A stretch of DNA of 64,000 bases. It comes from Sulfidibacter corallicola. GTDB taxonomy: Bacteria > Acidobacteriota > Holophagae > Acanthopleuribacterales > Acanthopleuribacteraceae. The notes under the pieces are model-generated. The model had not been told where the DNA came from and ran no database searches. It worked only from the letters and a program-made list of their open reading frames with translations. Made by a program: the position numbers and the translations under genes. Of this stretch, positions 8,457 through 16,584 are shown one piece after another. The DNA is taken from the NCBI RefSeq assembly GCF_017498545.1, contig NZ_CP071793.1:2790001-2854000 (forward strand). The letters are read 5' to 3'. Numbering within the stretch: the first letter of the stretch is position 1; each line of letters opens with the position of its first letter.

Positions 8457-10519
8457 TAGGCTGTTGCCAGCCTCAATGCCTTGCGGAAGGCGGTCAGATC
8501 CGGGAAACGCGACTCGGGCTTCTTCGCCAGCGCTTTGCGTATCATGATTTCCAGCTCCGCCGAAATGTCCGGGTTCAGGGCACTCGGCGACGGCGGTGGT
8601 TCCGTCATGTGCTTGCTCATGACTTCCATCATGTTCTTTCCGCCAAAGGGCCGTTGGCCGGTGAACATCTCGAAGGCCATGACACCGATCGAATAGATGT
8701 CCGACTGAACCGACATATGGCCTTGGTACTGTTCCGGCGACATGTAGGCCGGCGTCCCGGTGATCCGGCTGTCCTCGTCGCCCTTGGCGATACGCGAAAT
8801 CCCGAAATCCATCACCTTGACCTCACCGCGGCTGGTGTTGATCATGATGTTCTCGGGTTTGATGTCGCCGTGGATCACGCCTTCCCCGTGGGCCGCCCGC
8901 AAACCGTCGATCACCTGCGCCAGAATGCGAATGCCGATACCGAGAGGAAGCCGCTTGACCTTCTTGAGCAAACTCTTGAGCGTCTCGCCGGTGACAAACT
9001 CCATGCTGATGTACTGAACGCCATCGATATCGCCCAGGTCGTAAATGCGAATGACGTTGCGGTGGGTCACCTTGCGGGCGAGCTTGGTCTCCTTGATCAT
9101 CATCTGCTGCTCGGAGGGACTGTCGACCAACAACATCTTGAAGGCGGCCACCTCGTCCAAGGTTCGGTCGCGGACCTTGTAGACGACGCCCATGCCGCCG
9201 CGCCCCAGCTCGCTCATGATCTCGTAGCGTTTGTTGAGCGGGAAGCCGGAAGGCAGGTTCTGGCCACGGGCCACCGCTTCACGCACCGCCATCTGGACCA
9301 TGCTGGGACTCTGGGTCGGCAGTTCGTTCTGCGGAAGAAGCATCGTGCGGTCGGGATCATCCTCCAATTGGGTCATGGCGGACTGTTGCTGGGCGGCCTG
9401 TTCGAGGAAATGAATCAGCTCCTGCTGTTCGCGCAATTCGCGCACCATGGCCTTGAAGGCCCTCGCCATGACGCCGATTTCGTCCCTGGCCGCGCGGTCC
9501 TCCACCTTGTTCTCGTCGTATTCACCCTCGCGCACGGCCTCGATATTGGCCACCAACCGATTGACGGGCAGGGTCACGCCACGGGCCACGGCCAGACTGA
9601 TGGGCGTGAAGACCAGCAGGGCGAAAAAACTGATCAATACCATACCGGCCTGGATGGTTTGAAACGGGGCCAGCTCGGCCTCCATCGATTTGAGAATGGC
9701 GATGCGGCCCAGCGAGGCACCGTCCACCGCCAGAATCTCGACCGCGGTGGCCATGTAGGGACTGCCTTTGACACTGGTTTCGAAGGGGCGCCCCGGTTCG
9801 GCGCTCCCCATTTGGGTCGCCAGGGCATCGCCCATCACGGCGGCTCCCATCTGGTGGCTGAAGTAACTGGCCGCCAGCGTCAACGACTTGTCGGGCCGAC
9901 GCGCCAGAAAGGCGATGTCGCAGTTGGCGATGCCGCCGATGCGCTCGGCCGTCTCGTCGGTGATTTCGTAGCCGACGACCACGAATCCGGCGACAAAACC
10001 GTCCGGTGTGGTCAACGGCGCCAACACCACGTCGTACAGGCGACCGCTGGACTGGAGACGATCGATGACCAGCGGTTCCTGACCGTCTTCCGCACGCAAC
10101 TCCAACTCGGTAATCAACGATTCGAAGGAAGCGGACATATTTTTGGCGATGGTGTCGGAGGTGTCGACGATGGTTTCACCCGCCACGTCGAGCACGATCA
10201 TGAACTCGGCCCCGGAAAAACGCTGCACTTCCTGGAACTGGTCCTGGATCGACTCGGTGGATCCACTCTCGATCGATTCCACCATGTAGGCCAAGAAGGC
10301 GGAGTTCCCGGTGACATAGGCGTTGATGGCCGCCAATTTGTCGGCAATGCTGGCCTGGTAGTTCATGAACATGCGCTCCGTGAGCGCCAGGCGGTCTTCG
10401 ATTTCCGCGCGGGCGATACCTTGGGTGCGCAACTTGAAGAAAAAGAGAATGCCGGCGACCAACACCATCATCAAAATCAAAATGGCCGCCAGAATTTTGT
10501 GTGAAAAAGAGATCCTCAT
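8456..10519 (-). CDS. Membrane receptor Ser/Thr protein kinase with extracytoplasmic sensor and HAMP domain
   Basis: A 687-residue protein that couples a chemoreceptor-like sensor half to a eukaryotic-type kinase. TM1 is about residues 9-29, a Cache-like extracytoplasmic domain spans ~30-285, TM2 ~291-312, HAMP ~313-366, a short linker, then the kinase domain ~432-687. Kinase motifs: GRGGMGVVY loop, Lys461 in AAFKMLL, HGDIKPEN (Asp552 catalytic base), DFG 571-573, and GTPAYMSPEQ. The usual HRD is HGD, so it is a non-RD kinase and may not need activation-loop phosphorylation. ATG at 10519 is chosen because TM1 follows at once; a longer in-frame extension overlaps the upstream gene. It lies 64 bp after the cupredoxin gene on the same strand, suggesting an operon. 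The ligand is unknown. Confidence 0.92.
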   Translation of the reverse strand: MRISFSHKILAAILILMMVLVAGILFFFKLRTQGIARAEIEDRLALTERMFMNYQASIADKLAAINAYVTGNSAFLAYMVESIESGSTESIQDQFQEVQRFSGAEFMIVLDVAGETIVDTSDTIAKNMSASFESLITELELRAEDGQEPLVIDRLQSSGRLYDVVLAPLTTPDGFVAGFVVVGYEITDETAERIGGIANCDIAFLARRPDKSLTLAASYFSHQMGAAVMGDALATQMGSAEPGRPFETSVKGSPYMATAVEILAVDGASLGRIAILKSMEAELAPFQTIQAGMVLISFFALLVFTPISLAVARGVTLPVNRLVANIEAVREGEYDENKVEDRAARDEIGVMARAFKAMVRELREQQELIHFLEQAAQQQSAMTQLEDDPDRTMLLPQNELPTQSPSMVQMAVREAVARGQNLPSGFPLNKRYEIMSELGRGGMGVVYKVRDRTLDEVAAFKMLLVDSPSEQQMMIKETKLARKVTHRNVIRIYDLGDIDGVQYISMEFVTGETLKSLLKKVKRLPLGIGIRILAQVIDGLRAAHGEGVIHGDIKPENIMINTSRGEVKVMDFGISRIAKGDEDSRITGTPAYMSPEQYQGHMSVQSDIYSIGVMAFEMFTGQRPFGGKNMMEVMSKHMTEPPPSPSALNPDISAELEIMIRKALAKKPESRFPDLTAFRKALRLATA

Positions 10520-10583
10520 GCGGATAGCCTCGAAACCAATCGGCTGGGGGATATGAACGATTCGGCCGCAGGGAGGCGGCGCG

Positions 10584-11600
10584 TCAATAACGATCGGATT
10601 TGCGTTTGCGGTAAGGTTTCCCATCCTTGTTCAGGTGGGGCTTGATGCGAAAGCTGCGAACGGACATCTTGAGTTCCAGATCGGGCGTCTCGCCGGCACG
10701 AATCACCACCTTGCGACGAACCATTCCGGCCAAATGGTGTACCGCGGCCACGGTGTACTCGCCCTCGGGCAGCGGCGGCAATTCGAAACGGCCGCGCGAA
10801 TCGGCATAGGTGTACCAGGGGTTGTCGATCACGTAGAGCAGGGCGCTCATGCTGTGATGGACGTTGCAATAGATCCGCACCAACCCCTCGTGGGTGAACA
10901 CGTGGGTGGCCCCTTCCCCGCGACTGTAACGGCCGGCATCGAACCGATTCTCGCCGGAGACGCTGAACACGTTGTGGATGATGGGATCGCGGTTGGGAAA
11001 ACGAACCGTCGCACCGCGCGGAACGACCATCAAACGGGGGTTGAACTGTTTCTTCTTGGTCACCACGACGTAGGGTTTGTCGAGAGACTCGGGAGAAATG
11101 TCGCTTTGTCGACCTACGATGAACACGGCAACCCGCTGATCCTCATCGGCAAGATCGATTTTACGCCGGCCCACGAATCGCACGGTCCCTTTGATCGGAA
11201 TCGCCACGGAAGCTTCGGATTGCTCGGTGGCCATGTCCGCCGAACCGGTCGGGTCCTTCGCCGGCTCGGTCGCGGTGGAGGGTCGTGCCGCACCATCGGT
11301 AGACGCCTCGGAAGGGTTCGCCGGGGCATCGGGCTTGGTCGCATCGGACAGTGGCGCCGCAGAAGATACCTGTCCAACGGCCTTCGGCTCGGGGTGCTCG
11401 GCGTCGGAATCGGACGCGGCCGAGAGCGGGCACCATGCTACCAACAAAACCAACACCGCGAGCAAGATACGCAAAGGCGGCCATGAGGGGAAAACACCCG
11501 GGACGGTCGTCACCGCCAATCGTCGCCTGCGCGCGGGCCCGAATGCGGGTGCCGCGGCATGCGTTGGGATCGAGGTCGATCGCGAAACAGGGATCACCAC
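10584..11600 (-). CDS. Cupredoxin-like exported protein with C-terminal carboxypeptidase-regulatory-like domain
   Basis: A 338-residue exported protein. A basic N-region and hydrophobic stretch (~43-60) act as signal or anchor; a Pro/Ala/Thr/Ser-rich low-complexity spacer spans ~62-130. Residues ~135-260 are plastocyanin-like with a full type-1 copper ligand set: His209 in PIIHNVFS, then Cys245, His248 and Met251 in YCNVHHSM. A short beta domain (SRGRFELPPLPEGEYTVAAV) of the carboxypeptidase-regulatory type follows. Similar proteins occur in Acidobacteria and near methylamine-utilisation-like loci, usually as periplasmic electron-transfer or copper proteins; the partner here is unknown. GTG at 11600 or the next GTG are both possible, with AGGAGG 4 or 7 nt upstream. 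The Cache-HAMP kinase follows 64 bp downstream. Confidence 0.8.
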   Translation of the reverse strand: MVIPVSRSTSIPTHAAAPAFGPARRRRLAVTTVPGVFPSWPPLRILLAVLVLLVAWCPLSAASDSDAEHPEPKAVGQVSSAAPLSDATKPDAPANPSEASTDGAARPSTATEPAKDPTGSADMATEQSEASVAIPIKGTVRFVGRRKIDLADEDQRVAVFIVGRQSDISPESLDKPYVVVTKKKQFNPRLMVVPRGATVRFPNRDPIIHNVFSVSGENRFDAGRYSRGEGATHVFTHEGLVRIYCNVHHSMSALLYVIDNPWYTYADSRGRFELPPLPEGEYTVAAVHHLAGMVRRKVVIRAGETPDLELKMSVRSFRIKPHLNKDGKPYRKRKSDRY

Positions 11601-11884
11601 CTACCCTCCTAAGGACCGCTAACGCATGCGCAAAACCTTCCTGAGATAAACGACGAACGTCCCCTCCGCATTCCGCGCAACGTGGGTTTGGTGATTTGCG
11701 AATACCTTACCATGAAAAGACAACCCCGGGAATGCGATAAACCGCTTTGACCACGGGACTTCACACCAGGCCGAACGAGTCGGAAGTACGGCTCCGTTCA
11801 AGGTCTTTGAGCACACCGGTTACAGCCCCCGTCGGGCCATGGCGAACAGGCCCCTTCCCCATCCAGGCGAAGAGATCCGGAGCC

Positions 11885-13474
11885 TCAAACCCGTTTGGGA
11901 ATCGGCGGAAACACGAGGGTGAAACTGCTGCCCTTGCCCAGTCCGGCACTGGTCACGCGGATTTCCCCGCGCATCTCCTCCATGGCGTTGGCACAATAGT
12001 GCAACCCGTAACCGTGCCCGTCTTCCTTGGTCGTGAACCCGTGAGTGAACATCTTTTCCAGGTCCTTGGGCTCGATGCCGATGCCGGCATCCGTCACGAT
12101 CAGCAGGATCTTGCCTTCGTCGTTTTCTTCCAGATCCAAACGCAGCAGGCGCTGCTCGGGCAGGATGTTGCGCATCGCCTCCACCCCGTTTTTGATGAGA
12201 TTGACCAGGATGTGGATCAATTTGGCCTTGGAAGCGCGGATCGGTTTGCCCGTTCGGTAGTGTTTCTCGATCTGCACCTGATTGCGATCCAGGTAGTCGC
12301 GCTGAATCCCGATCGCCTCGTCCACCACCTGCATCAGGGCCTGGGTATCCGAGGAACCCACCTTTGAGATCGTTTGCTGGGTCTCGATGATGTCCCGCAT
12401 CAGGTTCGACTTCTCGGTGATTTTCTGAATCTCCCGCAAGACGATCTCGCGCTCGCGCTCCAACTGCTCGCCGACCCGCAGCAGAAACTGCGGCAGAATG
12501 GTGCCCTTGGTATCCTCGGTGAAAAATTCGGCCAGGCGGTGCAGGTTCTTCTCGAGCAGATGGTTGGCACGGGTCAATTGAGTCAGCTTGGACTTGCGCA
12601 ATCGCTGGTCCATCAACGAGCAGGAAACCGCCACACTGTTCAGAATATTGCCGATGTTGTGCAGCACCGAAGTCGCCACCTCCGCCGTTCCGGCGGCCCG
12701 CTCCATCTCGCGCCGGCGCTCGTCGAGACGCACGCGCTCGTAGAAGATGGCCAGCATGGTCGCCACCATCTCCAGGAGGGGTAGATTCGATTGGGAAAAC
12801 CGGTCGGGCACGTCGCTGACCAACTGCAGGACACCCAACATTTCACCGCCGAGGTACATGGGCGCGGCCATCAGCGATCGAATCGAAAACTTCAGTTCCC
12901 GACTGACTCCGGCACGATAGCGGCGATCCTTCTCGACATCCTCGATACACAGCGGTCGCCGGTGCTCGACGACCCAATTCGTGATCCCCACACCGGCCGG
13001 TATCTCCAACTGCGAAAGACGGCTGGTGATGACCGGATCACGGGTGTAGTTGGCCACGAACCGCAGGGCACTGCGATCCTGGTTGTAGCTCAGGACACTC
13101 ACCCCGTAGGCGTCGAACTGGTCGGCCGCATGACGCAACAACTCGCCCACCATCGGCTCCGGGCGATCCTTGTCGCTCAGGGCCGCCTCGAAATGACGCA
13201 CCAATCCGTGAATATCCGGCTCTCGAATGGGATCGAAGCCGGCCGATATCTCGCAGAAACGGCGAACATCCTCGGCTTTGCTGCGCGCCGGAAGGTGGCT
13301 GTAACCCGCGCGCCGATTGGGACCCAACACGAGAAAGCGCGGCCGGAGTTCAGGCGCCAGGTCGGGTTCCGGATACTTTTTCGCGACAATAAAGTGGTGC
13401 GGCGACTGCGCCAAAAACGCACGCGCTTTACTTCCCGTTTCGAACGATGAGTAATTCTTGATCATCAGTTCCAT
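11885..13474 (-). CDS. GAF-domain sensor histidine kinase (orphan)
   Basis: A 529-residue soluble histidine kinase. After an unrecognised N-terminal ~100 residues, a GAF sensor domain covers ~105-250 (ADQFDAYGVSVLSYNQD to LLEMVATML). The H-box is TSVLHNIGNILNSVAV with His272, the HNxGN type seen in soluble kinases. A long coiled helix pair (~285-390) separates it from the HATPase domain: N-box NLIKNGVEAM, G1 DAGIGI, F-box MFTHGFTTK, G2 GHGYGLHYCANAM. No transmembrane segment and no receiver or response-regulator gene lies nearby, so its partner is elsewhere. The start at 13474 is uncertain; ATG at 13465 is an alternative and neither has a strong Shine-Dalgarno. Confidence 0.88.
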   Translation of the reverse strand: MELMIKNYSSFETGSKARAFLAQSPHHFIVAKKYPEPDLAPELRPRFLVLGPNRRAGYSHLPARSKAEDVRRFCEISAGFDPIREPDIHGLVRHFEAALSDKDRPEPMVGELLRHAADQFDAYGVSVLSYNQDRSALRFVANYTRDPVITSRLSQLEIPAGVGITNWVVEHRRPLCIEDVEKDRRYRAGVSRELKFSIRSLMAAPMYLGGEMLGVLQLVSDVPDRFSQSNLPLLEMVATMLAIFYERVRLDERRREMERAAGTAEVATSVLHNIGNILNSVAVSCSLMDQRLRKSKLTQLTRANHLLEKNLHRLAEFFTEDTKGTILPQFLLRVGEQLEREREIVLREIQKITEKSNLMRDIIETQQTISKVGSSDTQALMQVVDEAIGIQRDYLDRNQVQIEKHYRTGKPIRASKAKLIHILVNLIKNGVEAMRNILPEQRLLRLDLEENDEGKILLIVTDAGIGIEPKDLEKMFTHGFTTKEDGHGYGLHYCANAMEEMRGEIRVTSAGLGKGSSFTLVFPPIPKRV

Positions 13475-14038
13475 GGAAAGAGCACACCTCAAGCGCGTGG
13501 GAAGTTGAATGTTGATCAGGACATGCAAACCCGGGGTTCATACGTAGGACCGGTGCCGATTATGTGTGGGTGGGTGTGTGAATTTTTCTCTAATTTATAA
13601 TGACCGAGAATAAAAGGAAAAACATTTTTGTAACGAATCGCCATCCAAGCCAAAAAAATAAACGAAAATTTCTTTCCGAGACGCACAATGATGGGATAAA
13701 CCAACGAGGCACCGGGACCCCCCTCCCACCTGGCGATCACGGAATCGGCCCACTTCCAACCCGTTCGGTGGATCGGTCCATTCCCATTGAATCCAGTTAC
13801 CGGCGTCGGTGCCGGCAGCGGATCGCGAAGGGCGGCATCCCATCGGCGAAAATCCGCAACTGCGGCGAGCCCGACAATCGGGCCCACGGCTCGATCTCCT
13901 TCTCGTAATATATGGCAAAGCTCGCCTGATGTGTCTCGAATGCCCACCTGGAACGTCATGGAACCCAGTACGGAAACCCCCTATCCAGTCGATTCGCGAA
14001 GCGCGAAAACACGCAAGCGTATAAAGATTCGGAACCTA
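13475..14038. other. Intergenic region upstream of the histidine kinase
   Basis: These 564 bases hold no supportable gene. The part at 13555-13690 is strikingly AT-rich against the GC-rich surroundings and probably contains the minus-strand promoter of the histidine kinase. An open frame at 13516-13959 on the minus strand shows no domain and changes composition midway. Confidence 0.55.
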
Positions 14039-14488
14039 TCAAAAAGCGAAAAAATCCTGAAGCCAACCCAAGATTCGGTAAACGGCAAATGCCATCAAAA
14101 CCAGGCCACCGAATACGACCGCGACAAAAAGCAGGCTGAGTATCAAGATCGAGGTCCCGTAAAAGGCCACGCGCGCGCGCCACACCATGCCGCGCGGGTG
14201 CCACCAGGTGATGCCGGTCAGTTTTTCAAGGCGGCGCCGGGCCCGGTGCAATTGGCGAACCTGGGCGGGGTCGATCACCGCCTTGATCTCTCGAATCCAG
14301 CCCTGGATGCGTGGAAATACCTGACGAGATATCACTTTGCGCATCATGCCCCAATCACGTGTCTCTCGCGAACCATCGCGCAGCGCGGCCCGGGTCTTGG
14401 CCAGGTTCTCGCGCCGAAGTTCCGAGGCGGCACGCAACCGCAAGCGTTGCGCCTCCCAGGGGTCGCGTTGTTCGGGTGGTCGACTCAC
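14039..14488 (-). CDS. Small membrane protein, last gene of the MoxR operon
   Basis: A 149-residue protein not recognised as a known family. The first ~95 residues are highly charged (Arg/Glu/Asp) and cytoplasmic-looking; the C-terminal ~45 residues contain one long or two short transmembrane segments (YGTSILILSLLFVAVVFGGL onward). Its GTG start overlaps the stop of the 699-residue gene by 4 bp (GTGA), so translation is coupled. Position and topology suggest it may tether the operon's products to the inner membrane. That role is an inference from context only. Confidence 0.75.
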   Translation of the reverse strand: MSRPPEQRDPWEAQRLRLRAASELRRENLAKTRAALRDGSRETRDWGMMRKVISRQVFPRIQGWIREIKAVIDPAQVRQLHRARRRLEKLTGITWWHPRGMVWRARVAFYGTSILILSLLFVAVVFGGLVLMAFAVYRILGWLQDFFAF

Positions 14489-16584
14489 GAGGGTTTCTCC
14501 ATTTTGAGCATTTTGTGGAACCGCTCCTTGAGGTCGTCGTGTAGTTCCCGCAACGCCCGTACTTCGTCCATCACCTCGTCGCTCATGCGACGTCGGGTAC
14601 GCATGGCCTGTTTGAGTTTGGTTTCCAGAAGGTGCAGCTCGCGGGAGAGCGAGACGGACTGGGCCTCCGCCTCGTGCAGGTGATCCTCGGCCTCCGCCAG
14701 CATTTCGTTCATGTCGCTCTTGACCTTGGTCAGACGGCTGAGGCCCTGCTTGAGATCGTGCAACTCACCGGCAGTGGCGTAAGCCTCCTCCAGTACGTTT
14801 TCACTTTCCTCGTCCAACAGTGCGAACAAACTTTCGAAGCGATTGACCATGCGGTTGCCGATGGTGTGCGCCAGCCGGTCGAAGTCGCGCTGGCTCTGTT
14901 TGGCGCGGACGGCCAGAAAGCGAACCAGGCGCTGGCGGCTCGTGTCCTCGGCCATGGCGCGAACCAGCGGCTCGATCCCCACCTCGCGGGCGACGATCAG
15001 GTTGTCGTTGAGCCAATCCAGCCGGGTGTGCAGCGGCGCAAAGGCCGAGCGATCCAGGACACGCACGTGCAGCCGTGTTTCCGGGCCGGGCTGGCCGTCG
15101 AAAAGGTAAATCGGCTCGGCAGGCCAATGGGTGTCGCCATCCGCGACATCCGCGAACCATCGGGACATCACCCGGCGCAGGTAGCCGGCCATATCGGCCG
15201 TGTGCCAATCGTGCATCGGTGGAAAAAGCGCACTGTGACGCGGCACGAAGACCCAGCAGGCCTCGTTTTCCTCGCTGTAATAACGGGCCCAATAGGGATC
15301 GAGCCAGAAGCACATGGCGTCCGGCGCGTCATCGCCGTACAGCATCGCCTCCTCGGGGTCGAAGCCACCGTCTTCGGCGGGAATCCAGAGAAAGTGGGAA
15401 CCGGCGGGATCGAACTCGTCGGCGTGGAAGGCGTACAGGAGCCGACCCTCGCGGAGCACATCCATGGGCATGTCGCGCAGAAGACGGGCCAGGACAGGCA
15501 ATTGACGTTGCCTGAAGCGCCACAGCCAGGGCTTGGCCGCGTGCATGCTGTCCAATCCGGCCAGGCGGTATTCGATCTCGGCCAGGCGGTCGCGCAGCCG
15601 GCGTCGCTCGATTTCGGCGGGTTCCCGCAACCGGGTCGGGCGCAATTCGAGCCGATAGCCGAATTGAGGCGCGGCCCGGTGCAGGGCGTGCTGCAATTCC
15701 TCGAGCCGCTCGGGGCTGTATCGCAAGGAGGGCATCTCGAAGCGTGCACCGCCGCTCAGAGCCGGCTCCAGGGCGACGCGAGCGTGGAAAGTCAGATGGG
15801 CCAGGGGCCAGAACACCCAGGTTTCTTCCGAATCCTCTGGAGAAGACACACCCGGCGAGCGAACCTCGATCGCGGCCAGCGCCTGGCTCTCGACGGCGTC
15901 CGGCGCCAACCCGAACAGGCTGGGATGGCGCAGCATCAACGCTTGAAAACGCAGAAACAGCGATGCGTCCAACGCCGCCCGCGCCAGGGGCACGTAAAGG
16001 CGGCGTTCTCCTTCGGCGATCCCCAACAGGAGGCGGCAATCGTCCAGATCCCCGCCCGCGAGCACACTTTGAAAGGTTGATTTTCGACGGGGATCGTCCT
16101 GAATCTGAAAGAACCAGATCGGCCCGGCCGCCGACTCGGCCGTCGCCACCCGCAGGGCGGTCGCGTGGCGGCGGAGTTCGTCGAAAATCTCGGCGGCGCC
16201 CGCGGCATCGCGACCCTCGGCGATCAGCAAATAGGTGTCGGGCAGGGTCGAAGCCGCCTGCCGTTCGGGTGCGGCGGCAAACAACAGGTGACACAAACCC
16301 GCGACCACGGGCAGGGCCCCTTCCGCGACCGGCGCCTGTTCGGCCGAGCGCTCGGTCGTCTCCAGGAATCGGCGAAGCAACGGTTCGTACTCCGGCGAAA
16401 CGGGTACGTGCAAGTCGGCAGAAACGCCGAACGCACTGGGAGGAATGGAGATTTCCGCCGCCGTAGCCAGGGTGGCCGGCAACTCACCGGGCTCCAGGGA
16501 CAGCAGCAGGTCGAACAAGGCGGCCGGCTCCAGATCCGCCAAGACCCAAGAGGACCTGGTCCCGGAAGGCGAGCGCTCAGCCAC
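14485..16584 (-). CDS. Unknown 699-residue protein of the MoxR operon with C-terminal coiled coil
   Basis: A protein of about 699 residues with no signal peptide or membrane segment. I do not recognise its family. The N-terminal half is rich in Leu/Ala/Glu with helical character; the middle (SHFLWIPAEDGGFDPEEAM to WVFVPRHSALFPPMHDW) is rich in aromatic residues and looks like a folded beta or mixed domain; the last ~110 residues are a strong heptad coiled coil (SLSRELHLLETKLKQAMRTR). The GTG at 16584 is chosen as start since it overlaps the upstream gene's stop by 8 bp, as at the other junctions of the operon. A longer in-frame open stretch to 17043 lies over the upstream gene and has shadow composition. 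Possibly the third partner of a MoxR/vWA-type system. Confidence 0.75.
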   Translation of the reverse strand: MAERSPSGTRSSWVLADLEPAALFDLLLSLEPGELPATLATAAEISIPPSAFGVSADLHVPVSPEYEPLLRRFLETTERSAEQAPVAEGALPVVAGLCHLLFAAAPERQAASTLPDTYLLIAEGRDAAGAAEIFDELRRHATALRVATAESAAGPIWFFQIQDDPRRKSTFQSVLAGGDLDDCRLLLGIAEGERRLYVPLARAALDASLFLRFQALMLRHPSLFGLAPDAVESQALAAIEVRSPGVSSPEDSEETWVFWPLAHLTFHARVALEPALSGGARFEMPSLRYSPERLEELQHALHRAAPQFGYRLELRPTRLREPAEIERRRLRDRLAEIEYRLAGLDSMHAAKPWLWRFRQRQLPVLARLLRDMPMDVLREGRLLYAFHADEFDPAGSHFLWIPAEDGGFDPEEAMLYGDDAPDAMCFWLDPYWARYYSEENEACWVFVPRHSALFPPMHDWHTADMAGYLRRVMSRWFADVADGDTHWPAEPIYLFDGQPGPETRLHVRVLDRSAFAPLHTRLDWLNDNLIVAREVGIEPLVRAMAEDTSRQRLVRFLAVRAKQSQRDFDRLAHTIGNRMVNRFESLFALLDEESENVLEEAYATAGELHDLKQGLSRLTKVKSDMNEMLAEAEDHLHEAEAQSVSLSRELHLLETKLKQAMRTRRRMSDEVMDEVRALRELHDDLKERFHKMLKMEKPS

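Noticed and set aside
13516..13959. 147-codon minus-strand frame upstream of the histidine kinase
   Set aside because: Composition changes from GC-rich to AT-rich within the frame, no ribosome-binding site is seen, and it overlaps the probable promoter of the kinase gene.
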